This document shows, one piece after another, positions 1-9,772 of a DNA stretch of 64,000 nt. Below the pieces are notes generated by a model, which saw nothing but the letters and a program-made list of their open reading frames with translations, ran no database searches and was not told the origin of the DNA. A program made the position numbers and the translations under genes. Each line of letters opens with the position of its first letter. The first letter of the stretch is position 1. Source of the DNA: Leyella stercorea (GTDB lineage: Bacteria; Bacteroidota; Bacteroidia; Bacteroidales; Bacteroidaceae). Location: assembly GCF_019052365.1 (NCBI RefSeq), contig NZ_JAHQUY010000001.1:1-64000 (forward strand). The letters run 5' to 3'.

Positions 1-140
1 GTGCAACTTTTTACTCATATTTATCAACTTAAATTAATTCCGCCAACGGGTTAACTGCTATATCTTTGTTCTGGTTGCAAAGTTATATATAATTGTATTC
101 ACACATACTACTAACGTGTTACAATTTCGTTACGCTGCAT
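1..140. other. Non-coding left edge
   Basis: No credible reading frame is seen here. A leftward Bacteroidota -7 box (TAACTTTG read on the minus strand, 78-85) could drive a gene lying beyond the left edge. A rightward TATCTTTG at 61-68 has no gene downstream of it. Confidence 0.4.
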
Positions 141-172
141 AAAAAAAGGCGCACCCTCAATGGGTACGCCTT
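141..172 (-). terminator. Intrinsic terminator of the priming transferase gene
   Basis: Read leftwards, an AAGGCGTACCC / GGGTGCGCCTT stem with a 5-nt loop is followed by a run of seven T. It lies just past the stop of the gene ending at 188. Confidence 0.8.
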
Positions 173-187
173 CTGTATGTCTATGTG

Positions 188-1591
188 TTAAAAAGCCTGC
201 TTGTCGCCTACTATCACGTTTGCCACGGTCTTATACATTATATATATGTCGAGCCAGATGCTCCAGTGCTCCAGATACCAGATGTCGCCCTCTACGCGTC
301 CTTCCATCTGCGAGAGTTGCTTCGTCTCGCCGCGGAATCCCGTCACCTGACTCCATCCCGTGATGCCGGGCTTTATGTAGTGGCGCACCATGTAGTTGTC
401 TATCAGCTTCGAGTAGTCGTCGGTGTGCTTCACCATGTGCGGCCTCGGACCTACGATGCTCATCTGTCCTAACAGCACGTTGATGAACTGTGGCAGCTCG
501 TCGATGTTCGTCTTGCGCATTATGTTGCCCCACTTCGTCTTTCGCGGGTCGTTCTTCGTAGCCTGCAGCGTGTCGGCGTCCTTGTTCACCTTCATGCTGC
601 GGAACTTCAGACAGTAGAACTCGTTGCCGTTGAGTCCGGTGCGCTTCTGTCTGAAGAAGATCGGACCTGGCATGGTTATCTTCGTGATTGCCGTCACTAT
701 AACTAATATGATGGGGAAGAGCGTGCAGAGGAACGTCAGTGAGACGAGGATGTCGAACAGTCGCTTAACCAGTCGGTTCTCCATTTGGCTCAGCGGCTCG
801 TTGTAGAGGCTGAGGTAGGGCACGTCACCCATCAGGTTCAGGTGCATGCGGTGGTGCAGGTAGTTGCTCACGTTCGGCATCGAGTAGAAGTGAATCATGT
901 TATGCTCGCAGTAGCGTATCACTTCCAGAATCTCGTCGCTGAATCTTGACGACAGACAGCAGTATAGCTCGTGTATGTCATGATGTCCATCCAGCACTTT
1001 CGGCAAGTCTTGTGGCGTGCCCAGATAAAGACATTTGTCTTTGAACATCTCGTTGGGCTGATGGTCGAAGTAGCCCAGCACGTTGTAGCCTAAGGCGTCG
1101 TTCTCTGTCATCTCCCCGTACATCACTCGTGCGTTGTTGTTGCTGCCCACGAACACTATGTTGCGCTTGTTAGCCGGCTTGCGGCGCCATGCCACCAGCA
1201 TCTTTCTTATGATGATGCGGTAGATAGATATGCACACGAACGAGGCAATCCAGTAGGTGCCCATTCGCAGCAGCGACAGATGCGGGAATTTGCCCAGCGA
1301 GAACAGCAGGAAGCAGCAGAGCGAGTAGACGAACACGTTGCGCATTACGCGCATTACTATTTGGTGGTTGTTTACTTTGCGGTGGTGCAGTATGACACCG
1401 TTGTTCATGGTGCAAGCGAAGTATATGATGCTGCCAGCCACCATTGTGTGGCGCATTATCTGTATGAAATATTCTAATGGTATGAAACTGCAGAACAACC
1501 AGTAAAGCAGGTTGAGGATGACGATGTCACCCAGCAGTACCGATACTTTCAAGAGATTGTTTTCATGCGGACGATGAATACTATTGCTCAT
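188..1591 (-). CDS. Undecaprenyl-phosphate sugar phosphotransferase (exopolysaccharide priming enzyme)
   Basis: This is a WcaJ/WbaP-type polyprenyl glycosylphosphotransferase of 467 aa. It would transfer a sugar-1-phosphate to undecaprenyl phosphate at the inner membrane and so start an exopolysaccharide or capsule repeat unit. The N-terminal third has several hydrophobic segments, a CoA-binding-like central domain follows (VFVGSNNNARVMYG), and the C-terminal catalytic domain shows the family motifs KRLFDILVS, FRQKRTGLNGNEF, KFRSM, NIDELPQFINVLLGQMS, VGPRPH and KPGITGWSQ. Its length is normal for the family. It stands alone, with its own -7 box and terminator. The sugar is not predictable, and no glycosyltransferase cluster is visible in the window. 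Confidence 0.9.
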   Translation of the reverse strand: MSNSIHRPHENNLLKVSVLLGDIVILNLLYWLFCSFIPLEYFIQIMRHTMVAGSIIYFACTMNNGVILHHRKVNNHQIVMRVMRNVFVYSLCCFLLFSLGKFPHLSLLRMGTYWIASFVCISIYRIIIRKMLVAWRRKPANKRNIVFVGSNNNARVMYGEMTENDALGYNVLGYFDHQPNEMFKDKCLYLGTPQDLPKVLDGHHDIHELYCCLSSRFSDEILEVIRYCEHNMIHFYSMPNVSNYLHHRMHLNLMGDVPYLSLYNEPLSQMENRLVKRLFDILVSLTFLCTLFPIILVIVTAITKITMPGPIFFRQKRTGLNGNEFYCLKFRSMKVNKDADTLQATKNDPRKTKWGNIMRKTNIDELPQFINVLLGQMSIVGPRPHMVKHTDDYSKLIDNYMVRHYIKPGITGWSQVTGFRGETKQLSQMEGRVEGDIWYLEHWSIWLDIYIMYKTVANVIVGDKQAF

Positions 1592-1733
1592 GTTTATATT
1601 CTGTTTTTGGGGGTTATACTAATGTTGTTCTTTACTTATTTATTTACTTATTTCTCGAATACTCTCTATGTATTCTACGTTCAGTCGTAGTTCGCTTTTT
1701 TTGTGGTTTGTGCTTTCGCTTTAACACATAGTG

Positions 1734-1741
1734 CAAAGTTA
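1734..1741 (-). promoter_or_regulatory. Candidate promoter (-7 box) for the priming transferase
   Basis: The minus strand reads TAACTTTG, a full match to the Bacteroidota -7 consensus, about 145 bp upstream of the start codon. No good -33 TTTG is seen. Confidence 0.4.
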
Positions 1742-1834
1742 AGCCAAATAATTCAGATAAAGGGTGTAAAACCGAAATAAAAAGTTAATTTCTCTAAAAG
1801 AAAAGCATAAAACACCTATCTCAATATTTTTAAG

Positions 1835-1842
1835 TACCTTTG
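1835..1842 (+). promoter_or_regulatory. Candidate promoter (-7 box) for topB; decides its start
   Basis: TACCTTTG matches TAnnTTTG. It overlaps the possible TTG start at 1840, so a transcript from here could not include that codon. This favours the ATG at 1879 as the topB start. Confidence 0.55.
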
Positions 1843-1878
1843 CACTCCGAATTTAAATTTTTAAACTTAGAAGAACAA

Positions 1879-3969
1879 ATGATAGTCTGCATAGCCGAGA
1901 AACCAAGCGTAGCCAAGGATATAGCCCGCATATTGGGTGCCACCACCTCTCACAACGGATACATGGAGGGTAATGGCTTTCAAGTGACGTGGACCTTCGG
2001 ACATCTCTGCACGCTGAAAGAGCCCAACGACTACACCGAGAACTGGAAGCACTGGAGTCTCTCGGCGTTGCCGATGATTCCGCCGCGCTTCGGCATCAAG
2101 CTCATCGACGACGACGGCATCAAGCGCCAGTTCAGCGTCATTGAGCGTCTCATGCAGGCTGCCGACTGCATCGTCAACTGCGGTGACGCCGGCCAGGAGG
2201 GTGAGCTGATACAGCGTTGGGTGATGCAGAAGGCTCAGGCTAAGTGCCCCGTCAAGCGTCTTTGGATATCGTCGATGACCGACGAGGCTATCCGTGAGGG
2301 CTTCAACTCGCTGAAAGACCAGAGCGAGTATCAGCCGCTGTACGTTGCCGGACTGAGCCGTGCCATCGGCGACTGGCTCCTTGGCATGAACGCTACGCGT
2401 CTTTACACTCTCAAGTACGGACAGAACCGACAGGTGCTCAGCATCGGTCGTGTGCAGACGCCTACACTCGCACTTATCGTCAACCGCCAGAAGGAAATCG
2501 ACTCGTTTGAGCCTGAACCATATTGGGTGCTCTCCACTATCTACCGCGACACGCTCTTCACAGCCACAAAGGGCAAGTTCACCACGAAGGAGGAAGGCGA
2601 GCAGGCATTCGCCACCATCGCCGACAAGCCGTTCGAGGTGACGAACGTCTCGAAGAAGAACGGCAACGAGGCGCCTCCGCGTCTCTTCGACCTCACATCG
2701 CTGCAGGTGGAGTGCAACCGCAAGTTCTCTTACAGCGCCGAGACGACGCTCAACCTCATACAGTCGCTCTACGAACGCAAGCTCACTACCTATCCGCGTG
2801 TCGACACGCAGTTTCTTAGCGACGACATCTACCCGAAGTGTGCCGGCATACTCACCGGTATGCGCGGTTACGAGCAGTACATACAGCCGCTTGCCGGCAA
2901 GAAGCTGCCCAAGTCGAAGCGTGTTTTCGACACGTCGAAGGTCACCGACCACCACGCCATCATTCCTACCGGTGTGCCTGCGTCGGCGCTCAGCGACATG
3001 GAGCGCAACGTCTACGACCTCATTGCGCGCCGCTTCATCGCCGTGTTCTATCCCGACTGCAAGTTCTCTACCACTACCGTGCTCGGAAAGGTGGAGGATG
3101 TGGAGTTTAAGGTGAGCGGAAAGGAGATTCTGGAGCCTGGATGGCGCACCATCTACGCTCAACAGCAAACCTCAACACCTCAACCCATCAACCCTCAACC
3201 GTCCTCTGACGACGACGACAAACGCGACGAGGAGCGCACTCTACCAACATTCGTAAAGGGCGAGAGCGGACCGCACACGCCTACGCTCACCGAGAAGTGG
3301 ACTACGCCGCCTAAGTATTACACCGAGGCTACGCTGCTGCGTGCCATGGAGACCGCCGGCAAGTTTGTCGACGACGAGACGCTGCGTGCTGCGCTGAAGG
3401 AGAACGGCATCGGTCGTCCGTCTTCGCGTGCCGGCATCATAGAGACGCTCTTCAAGCGCCACTACATACGCCGCGAGCGCAAGAACCTCATCGCTACGGC
3501 TACGGGCATAGAGCTTATCGACATCATTCACGAAGAACTGCTAAAGAGTTGCGAGCTTACCGGCATTTGGGAGAAGAAACTGCGCGACATAGAACACAAG
3601 AAGTACGAGGCTGCCGACTTCATCAACGAGCTGAAGCAGCAGGTTACGGAGATTGTCTACGACGTGCTGCGCGACAACAGCAACCGCCGTGTCACCATCA
3701 CTACCGACGAGGATCTGAAGAAGGCGAAAAAGAAAAAGACTGCTGCGCCGAAGAAAGCCGCAGCAAAGTCTGCTGCAACGTCGTCGACTGCATCAACAAA
3801 AAATGCTGCCGCCTCACCGCAGCCCGCAACAAGCGAGCCGTCGGCAGACGACAGCATTATCGGCACTACTTGCCCCGTTTGCGGCAAGGGTACTATCATT
3901 AAAGGTAAGACGGCTTACGGATGCAGCAACTGGAAGAACGGCTGCACCTATCGCGTCGCATTCAAGTAG
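1879..3969 (+). CDS. topB: DNA topoisomerase III
   Basis: Type IA topoisomerase of 696 aa; it relaxes and decatenates DNA through a 5'-phosphotyrosine intermediate. The N-terminal TOPRIM domain reads MIVCIAEKPSVAKDIA, followed by NCGDAGQEGELIQ. The active-site tyrosine lies in LTTYPRVDT (about Tyr305). The C-terminus has a Lys/Ala-rich linker and one four-cysteine zinc ribbon (CPVCGKG...YGCSNWKNGC). Start chosen at 1879 because the family begins at MIVCIAEKPS and the -7 box lies upstream. A Ser/Gln/Pro-rich stretch (QQQTSTPQPINPQPSSDDDD) interrupts the body and is probably a disordered insert. The stop is one base from the convergent tsaE stop. Confidence 0.95.
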   Translation: MIVCIAEKPSVAKDIARILGATTSHNGYMEGNGFQVTWTFGHLCTLKEPNDYTENWKHWSLSALPMIPPRFGIKLIDDDGIKRQFSVIERLMQAADCIVNCGDAGQEGELIQRWVMQKAQAKCPVKRLWISSMTDEAIREGFNSLKDQSEYQPLYVAGLSRAIGDWLLGMNATRLYTLKYGQNRQVLSIGRVQTPTLALIVNRQKEIDSFEPEPYWVLSTIYRDTLFTATKGKFTTKEEGEQAFATIADKPFEVTNVSKKNGNEAPPRLFDLTSLQVECNRKFSYSAETTLNLIQSLYERKLTTYPRVDTQFLSDDIYPKCAGILTGMRGYEQYIQPLAGKKLPKSKRVFDTSKVTDHHAIIPTGVPASALSDMERNVYDLIARRFIAVFYPDCKFSTTTVLGKVEDVEFKVSGKEILEPGWRTIYAQQQTSTPQPINPQPSSDDDDKRDEERTLPTFVKGESGPHTPTLTEKWTTPPKYYTEATLLRAMETAGKFVDDETLRAALKENGIGRPSSRAGIIETLFKRHYIRRERKNLIATATGIELIDIIHEELLKSCELTGIWEKKLRDIEHKKYEAADFINELKQQVTEIVYDVLRDNSNRRVTITTDEDLKKAKKKKTAAPKKAAAKSAATSSTASTKNAAASPQPATSEPSADDSIIGTTCPVCGKGTIIKGKTAYGCSNWKNGCTYRVAFK

Positions 3970-3970
3970 T

Positions 3971-4384
3971 TTAGAACTTCACTACGCGAGCGCCGTCCTC
4001 GGTCTCTTCGATAGTAACCTTCGTTGCGTCCTCCGGCAACAGGTCCTCTATCAGCTCGGGCCACTCCAGAAAGCACAGCGAGCCGCTGTAGAAGTAGTCC
4101 TCGTAGCCCATGTCGTATACCTCTTCGAGCTTCTTTATGCGGTAGAAGTCGAAGTGGTATATCGCGTCGCCGGTTGTGGCGGAAGTATACTCGTTCACGA
4201 TGGCGAACGTCGGAGATGTGATTACATCCTCCACGCCCAGACACTCGCAGACAGCCTTCACGAACGTAGTCTTGCCTGCACCCATCTTGCCGTAGAAAGC
4301 GAACACCTTGCCGTCGCCCATGTTCTCGACAAATGTCTTGGCAGCCTCGTTGATGTCTGCCAGAGAGTTGATTCTTATTTCCAT
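3971..4384 (-). CDS. tsaE: tRNA threonylcarbamoyladenosine biosynthesis ATPase TsaE
   Basis: Small P-loop ATPase of 137 aa (YjeE family) that works with TsaB and TsaD to place t6A on ANN-decoding tRNAs. The Walker A motif reads GKMGAGKTT, followed by the family motif [10 protein letters not shown] and later LCFLEWPE. Normal family length. It is the last gene of a leftward run (hypothetical, porW, porX, tsaE) and lies 41 bp after porX. The porX-tsaE pairing is, as far as I recall, common in Bacteroidota and may reflect co-transcription rather than joint function. Confidence 0.92.
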   Translation of the reverse strand: MEIRINSLADINEAAKTFVENMGDGKVFAFYGKMGAGKTTFVKAVCECLGVEDVITSPTFAIVNEYTSATTGDAIYHFDFYRIKKLEEVYDMGYEDYFYSGSLCFLEWPELIEDLLPEDATKVTIEETEDGARVVKF

Positions 4385-4425
4385 AGTTTTTCTTTTTATG
4401 TAATCGGCTGTTGGCAGCCGGTTTT

Positions 4426-5976
4426 CTATTTTCTTCCTTTTAATGTTATCAGCGGTATGAGCATCTCTTCGAGCGAAATGCCGCCGTGCTGGAACGTGTC
4501 CTTGTAGTACGACACGTAGTAGTTGTAGTTGTTGGGGTAGGCGAAGAACGTGCTGCCGGTGGCGAACATGTACGACGTACTGATGTTCGGCGCTGGCAAC
4601 TGCGCCTCGTGTGGGTTCTTTATCACGAACACTTCCTTCGACTGGCAGCTGAGGTTCTTGCCCAGCTTGTAGCGCAGATTAGTGTTGGTGTTGCGGTCGC
4701 CTACTATCTTCACCGGCTTCGACGCACGTATACTGCCGTGGTCGGTGGTGATGATAATCTTGCAGTCGATCTGCGAGAGTGCGTTGAGCAAGTCTGCCAT
4801 AACCGAATGGCGGAACCACGAGAGCGTTATCGAACGGTATGCCGACTCGTTGTTGGCAAGCTCGCGCACCATCTTCGACTCGGTTCTTGCGTGCGACAGC
4901 ATGTCGATGAAGTTCACGACAATCACGTTCAGGTCGTTCTTCGTCAGTTCGTTGAGGCGCGCCAGCAGCTTGTCGGCGCCCGTCGAGTCGTTTATCTTAT
5001 GGTAAGAGAACGAGTCGTGGCGTCGGTAGCGCTCTATCTGCGTGCGTATGAGCGGCTCCTCGTTGAGGTTCTTGCCTTCGTCCTCGTCTTCGTCCACCCA
5101 CAGTTCGGGGAACATTTTCTCAATCTGCTCGGGCATCAGACCCGAGAAGATAGCGTTGCGGGCGTACTGCGTAGCCGTCGGCAGAATGCTGGTGTACATA
5201 TCCTCCTCAATGTCGAACATGTTGCCTATCTCCTTCGAGAGCACGCGCCACTGGTCGTAGCGGAAGTTGTCTATCACGATGAGGAACACCTTCTCGCCCT
5301 CGCTTATTGCGGGGAACACCTTGCGCTTTATTATGTCGGGGCTCATCAGCGGACGCTCCGTAACGCCAGGCGCCACCCACGACATGTAGTTTTTCTTTAT
5401 GAACTTGGCGAAACCGTTGTTCGCCTCCTCCTTCTGCATCTGCAGCATCTCGGTCATGTTGCTGTCCGTAGAGCTCAGCTCCAGCTCCCAATGCACCAAC
5501 CTTCGATACACATCCTTCCAGTCGTCTATCGTCTCGCAGTTCATTATCTGCATCGAGATGTCCTGGAAGTTCTGCTGATAGCCCGTCTGCGTCACTTCAG
5601 ACACAATCTGCTTGCGGTGAATGTTCTTCTTCAGCGTCAGCAGAATCTGGTTCGGGTTCACGGGCTTTATCAGGTAGTCGGCAATCTTCGAGCCGATAGC
5701 TTGGTCCATGATGTTCTCCTCCTCGCTTTTCGTCACCATCACGATAGGCGTGGCAGGCGAGAGTTCCTTTATCTGCTGTAGCGTTTCGAGTCCGCTTATA
5801 CCGGGCATCATCTCGTCGAGCAGCACCAGGTCGAACTTATGCTGCTTACATTCTTCGATGGCGTCGGTGCCGTTGCTAACGGTCACCACCTCGTATCCTT
5901 TGTTCTGCAGGAAGATGATATGGGCGCGCAAGAGTTCTATCTCGTCGTCAACCCATAGTAAATATCCGTTGCTCAT
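4426..5976 (-). CDS. porX: PorX-type response regulator with PglZ domain
   Basis: 516 aa. Residues 1-120 form a receiver domain with acidic pocket VDDE (9-12) and phospho-acceptor Asp54 in LLDEMMPG. The rest is a PglZ/alkaline-phosphatase-like domain with [23 protein letters not shown] and [10 protein letters not shown]. PorX, partner of the histidine kinase PorY, is known to control type IX secretion genes in Porphyromonas and to bind the PorL motor component. There is no DNA-binding domain here, as expected for the family. It lies 19 bp after porW, so secretion regulator and secretion lipoprotein are probably one transcript. No PorY is in the window. Confidence 0.88.
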   Translation of the reverse strand: MSNGYLLWVDDEIELLRAHIIFLQNKGYEVVTVSNGTDAIEECKQHKFDLVLLDEMMPGISGLETLQQIKELSPATPIVMVTKSEEENIMDQAIGSKIADYLIKPVNPNQILLTLKKNIHRKQIVSEVTQTGYQQNFQDISMQIMNCETIDDWKDVYRRLVHWELELSSTDSNMTEMLQMQKEEANNGFAKFIKKNYMSWVAPGVTERPLMSPDIIKRKVFPAISEGEKVFLIVIDNFRYDQWRVLSKEIGNMFDIEEDMYTSILPTATQYARNAIFSGLMPEQIEKMFPELWVDEDEDEGKNLNEEPLIRTQIERYRRHDSFSYHKINDSTGADKLLARLNELTKNDLNVIVVNFIDMLSHARTESKMVRELANNESAYRSITLSWFRHSVMADLLNALSQIDCKIIITTDHGSIRASKPVKIVGDRNTNTNLRYKLGKNLSCQSKEVFVIKNPHEAQLPAPNISTSYMFATGSTFFAYPNNYNYYVSYYKDTFQHGGISLEEMLIPLITLKGRK

Positions 5977-5995
5977 AATGCTCTTTCTTTTTTAG

Positions 5996-8900
5996 TTAAA
6001 AACCATCGAGGTCGTAATACTCGTCGTCGTCGAAGTTGTCTTTCTGGGTCTTGCTGCCCTGCTTCTTCGATGTGCTCTGCTGAGGCTGCGGGTCCTCGCC
6101 GAAGTAGAACTCGTCCTCCAGCTGCTTCGGCTCTTCTTTAACCACGGGCTTCGGTTGCTCCTTCACCACGGGCTTCGGCTCTTCTTTAACCACAGGCTTT
6201 GGCTCTTCTTTAACCACTGGCTTCGGCTCCTCAATAACCGTTGTTGCAGGTTCCTCCTCAACAACAGTCGTTGTGGGTTCTTCCTTAATAACAGTCGTTG
6301 TGGGTTCTTCCTCAATTACGGTTTCGGTAGTCGACTCCGTAGACTTTTCGTCCTCTATGTTCACTACGCCGCTCTCCGTAGTCTGCTTCTCTGCCGGCTG
6401 CGGTTCTTCCTCGAAGACGGTGTTCGTAGAGTTCTGGTTGCTGTTCTGCTCCTCGTCGAAGTCGTCCTGCGGCTTCTTCGTTTCGCTTTCGTCAGGCTCG
6501 GTTACGGTCATCTCTGGTATCTCCAGCAGATCCTCCGAAGCTATCTTCAGCGGAGCGAAGTTCTTCTCGTAGAACTTGGCGTAGTCGGCGTAGCTGAACT
6601 GCTTGCCGAGCATAGGCAGATTGACGTCGCTGATAACGATCTGTCGGCTCTTGCCCACGAGTTTCATCAGCTGCTTCTGCTTCTGCAACTGGCGGGCGTA
6701 CTGCAGCGCCTCGTCGTAGTTGCGGAATCCCTTCACGAGCATACGGTTCAGACCGTCTACCTGCTCAATCTCTATGTCGAAGTTGCGCACCATGTACGAC
6801 GTGAAGTTGTAGCGTGCCAGTTCGAACAACATTCGGTTGGCGTCTATCGAGTCGGGCTTGTAAGCTATCATATATATGAACGCGGCGTTGCGGTCGTTAG
6901 AGAACTCGCGTACAGCTGTCGAGTCGTCCTCGTTGAGCACCTGCGAACGGCGTTCCCAAACGTTCTCGAGGTCGAACTTGCCGCCTTGCAGACGTCTGCC
7001 CTCGTTCACGCCCTTCACAATCATGCCTGCCATCTCTGCCACGGGGCTTTGCGGATACTTCTTCACCACCGTGTTCAGGTCTTCGATGCAGCCCTCATAG
7101 TCGCCGTCGTTCAGCTTGCCCAGTCCGCCGATGAAGAGGAATTTGTCGCGGTTGGCTCCCAACGGGAATCGATGTTCGGAGACGGCGACATTGGCGCTCA
7201 CCTCTTTGTAGCGAGCCGCCTTGAACGCGTCGTAGGTAGAAGCGTATAGCGAGTCTTCGAGATGCACGCCGAGGCGCGCGTTCTCCACGAAGTAGGGGTC
7301 GGTGAGCAGCGTTGTCCACTCGCTCTCGGGGTACTCCTGCTTCAGTCGTGCCACGTACGAGTCGGCGGTCAGCTTCTCGCCCTTGCGCATATATAGCAGG
7401 TAGAGGTGATAGTAAGCCTCTGCCATCTTTTCAAAGTTCGGATAGCCGCCGATGAGTCGCATCAACTGCTTCTCGCTAAGCGGCAGGTTGTCGAGCTTGT
7501 CCTTGAAGATCACGCCCGAGTTGTATAGTCCGTCGGCGATGACGGCGTTGCTCTCAGCCATCTGCTCCTCCGTGAACGGAATTTGCGCCAGATAATACTC
7601 GCGCTTGTGCGGATCGTTCTGCGCACTATCTGCCACGAGCGCCAGCGAGTCGGCTACGGCTTCAGCCTGCGCTATCGAGTCCTGCTGCTCTTCGGTCAGT
7701 TCGGGCTCGTCGCTCTGGAACGCCACCACCGTCTTGTTCACACGCTGCCAGTTGTCTACGTTCTCGCGCTTGCCCCATTGCTTCTGGAACGCCGCCTTAC
7801 CCTGGCTCACCGTCATCTGGTTGTAGAAGTACCACTGTGCATTGCGCTGGTTCTGCTGGTTCTGCATCGCCGTGTTGTTGCCGAACTGGTTGTTCTGCGC
7901 CATATCGTTGCCGCCGTTCTGCTGGTTTTGTGCGTTCTGCTCAGCCAGCAGTCGGCGTTCCTCCTTCTCCTTCTTCTTCAGCGCCTCGATGGTGCGGTCG
8001 ATGGCTGCGTTGCGCTCGCTCTCGCTCATCTTGGCGAGCGACTGCAGCGAGTCCTGCAGGTGTATGGCGTCGGTGTACGGCACGAGGTCGTCCAGAATCT
8101 TCGAGCGCTCCGCAAGCTCCTCGTAGTCCTTGCGCTCCTTGTCGAGCATACCGATAGCCTGACCGTAGCAGCGCTGCGCATCGTTGTAGCGCTCCTTGTC
8201 CCAGTAGATGTCGCCCAACTTCAGCAGCAGCACGCCCTTCTCTATGCCCGAGCGTGTAGCCTTAGCCGCTCCGCGCTCGTAGGCGATGATAGCCTGCGTG
8301 GAGTCGTTCTGCGCCAGATAGATGTTGCCGATGGCGTAGTATACCTGGTCGAGATAGTCCTTATTCTTGTCCGAGCGTGCCATGCGCTTCAGTCTGCCAA
8401 TCATCTTCTTCGACTGACCGGCAGACATCACCTCCGTCATGGCGATGCGCGCGTTGAACTCCAGTTCGTACGGCGGGTTGAGCTTCACCACGTGCTTGAA
8501 CGCCTTCGTAGCCTCCACGTTGTTGCCCAGTGCCGCCTGCATCTGTCCCATGAGAAACCACTCGCGGGCGCGCTGCTTGCGGCGCATCTCGTGTTTGATG
8601 ACGTTACGCAGGTGGGGAATAGCTTTCTCGTATTCGCCCGTGTGCACGTAGTAGTCGGCGTAGGTGTAGTCCCACTCCTTGCGCGCCGACCAGTGAATGG
8701 AGTCGCGCTGCATGTTGCGTATCACGTCCTCGGCGTCGTAGAGCCATCCCTCCTCTATGTAGCACTTGGCGAGCCATGCTCTCGACTTGGCGTAGATGGC
8801 GGGCTGCGTCTGGTAGAGACGTCCCATGTAGTTGAACGTAGCCGCCGCCTCGTCGAACGCGCCCTTGTAGAACTGCGAACGGCCCATGAGCATCCATGCC

Positions 8901-9310
8901 TTCCAGAGGAACGGGTTGTACTCGCGGCGCGAGAGCCACTCCAGGTCCTTCGCCGTCTTCTTGCGCTGCTTCGTCCACTGCGGTCGGCGCTTAATGCTGT
9001 GCAGCTTGATGGTCTTCTGACACTTCTCGATGGCGCGGTCGTAGTTCGACTTGCCTATCTCTCGGCTGCTCTTGTTGCTCACGGTGTAGAGCGGAATGAT
9101 CTCGGTGAAGTTGTCTTTGTTGCCCTCCTCTTTCTCCAGAGAGGCGTCAATATACGCTAATGAGCCGTTATAATAGGTGTTATAACGAGCCTTGAACGAA
9201 TGCCACCAGCGTGTGCGCGCGGTGTTTTTCTGCGTAGAACATCCTGTCGCAACCACCAATACAGCTGCGAGAAGGATGGGGATAATATGTCTTGTCTTAA
9301 ATAGTTTCAC
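5996..9310 (-). CDS. porW: PorW/SprE-like tetratricopeptide lipoprotein of the type IX secretion machinery
   Basis: 1104 aa. A lipoprotein signal is clear: hydrophobic stretch then ATGC with Cys24 as the lipidation site. The mature start (CSTQKNTARTRWWHSF, then YNTYYNGS) is the pattern I associate with SprE/PorW. Many tetratricopeptide-like helices follow to about residue 900. The C-terminus is acidic and repetitive: EEPTTTV-type repeats and then five near-perfect KPVVKEEP octapeptides. In Flavobacterium SprE and Porphyromonas PorW are needed for T9SS secretion and gliding; the location next to porX supports the call. The Gln/Asn-rich middle (around 480-510) looks disordered. Confidence 0.82.
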   Translation of the reverse strand: MKLFKTRHIIPILLAAVLVVATGCSTQKNTARTRWWHSFKARYNTYYNGSLAYIDASLEKEEGNKDNFTEIIPLYTVSNKSSREIGKSNYDRAIEKCQKTIKLHSIKRRPQWTKQRKKTAKDLEWLSRREYNPFLWKAWMLMGRSQFYKGAFDEAAATFNYMGRLYQTQPAIYAKSRAWLAKCYIEEGWLYDAEDVIRNMQRDSIHWSARKEWDYTYADYYVHTGEYEKAIPHLRNVIKHEMRRKQRAREWFLMGQMQAALGNNVEATKAFKHVVKLNPPYELEFNARIAMTEVMSAGQSKKMIGRLKRMARSDKNKDYLDQVYYAIGNIYLAQNDSTQAIIAYERGAAKATRSGIEKGVLLLKLGDIYWDKERYNDAQRCYGQAIGMLDKERKDYEELAERSKILDDLVPYTDAIHLQDSLQSLAKMSESERNAAIDRTIEALKKKEKEERRLLAEQNAQNQQNGGNDMAQNNQFGNNTAMQNQQNQRNAQWYFYNQMTVSQGKAAFQKQWGKRENVDNWQRVNKTVVAFQSDEPELTEEQQDSIAQAEAVADSLALVADSAQNDPHKREYYLAQIPFTEEQMAESNAVIADGLYNSGVIFKDKLDNLPLSEKQLMRLIGGYPNFEKMAEAYYHLYLLYMRKGEKLTADSYVARLKQEYPESEWTTLLTDPYFVENARLGVHLEDSLYASTYDAFKAARYKEVSANVAVSEHRFPLGANRDKFLFIGGLGKLNDGDYEGCIEDLNTVVKKYPQSPVAEMAGMIVKGVNEGRRLQGGKFDLENVWERRSQVLNEDDSTAVREFSNDRNAAFIYMIAYKPDSIDANRMLFELARYNFTSYMVRNFDIEIEQVDGLNRMLVKGFRNYDEALQYARQLQKQKQLMKLVGKSRQIVISDVNLPMLGKQFSYADYAKFYEKNFAPLKIASEDLLEIPEMTVTEPDESETKKPQDDFDEEQNSNQNSTNTVFEEEPQPAEKQTTESGVVNIEDEKSTESTTETVIEEEPTTTVIKEEPTTTVVEEEPATTVIEEPKPVVKEEPKPVVKEEPKPVVKEQPKPVVKEEPKQLEDEFYFGEDPQPQQSTSKKQGSKTQKDNFDDDEYYDLDGF

Positions 9311-9344
9311 GTATAAATAACTCTGTTTGTGGCGTTTTATTGCC

Positions 9345-9725
9345 TTAGCCCTCCATAAGCATGAATGTTTCGTCCTTTATCTGGTCGGGCAGGCTGATTC
9401 CGCGCAGGGTCAGACTGCGGCACCAGTCGGCTATCTCCTCGTGTCGCATGGTGTAGAGCACCTCGCTGAACTGCTCCACCTCCTCGTCGGTGTAGCTGTC
9501 TGACGGGCGTCCTTTGAACACGTCGAGCTCCTCGTCGTCGTAGTAGACGATGTCCTTCGTGGCAGCTTCCATCATGCAGTCCTGCTCGCACTTGTCGTTC
9601 GTGCCGTTGCATGTGGCGCAGGTCTCCACCACGGTTATCTTCTCTTCGCCGTCGTGCTTGCTCAGCTTGGCGATCAGCGCTGCGATTATGCCAAGCGCAA
9701 TTATCGAAATCACTAATATTATCAT
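9345..9725 (-). CDS. Small membrane-anchored Cys-rich protein of unknown function
   Basis: 126 aa, not recognised beyond its layout. One N-terminal membrane segment (residues 1-20) is followed by a cysteine group C36-x2-C39-x6-C46-x3-C50, which could bind metal. A soluble acidic domain follows with YYDDEELDVFKGRPSDSYTDEEVEQF and ending RGISLPDQIKDE. The ATG at 9725 is chosen because the 33 codons upstream are encoded by dispersed repeat DNA. It lies 34 bp before porW and is probably the first gene of the porW-porX-tsaE run. Confidence 0.7.
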   Translation of the reverse strand: MIILVISIIALGIIAALIAKLSKHDGEEKITVVETCATCNGTNDKCEQDCMMEAATKDIVYYDDEELDVFKGRPSDSYTDEEVEQFSEVLYTMRHEEIADWCRSLTLRGISLPDQIKDETFMLMEG

Positions 9726-9772
9726 ATTCTTTTCAATGTTTTTTGTGTCCTCCCACGGATTGTTTGCTAAGT

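Noticed and set aside
1840..1878. Longer topB start
   Set aside because: It is a TTG codon inside a -7 box, and the extra residues do not resemble the TOPRIM start of the family.
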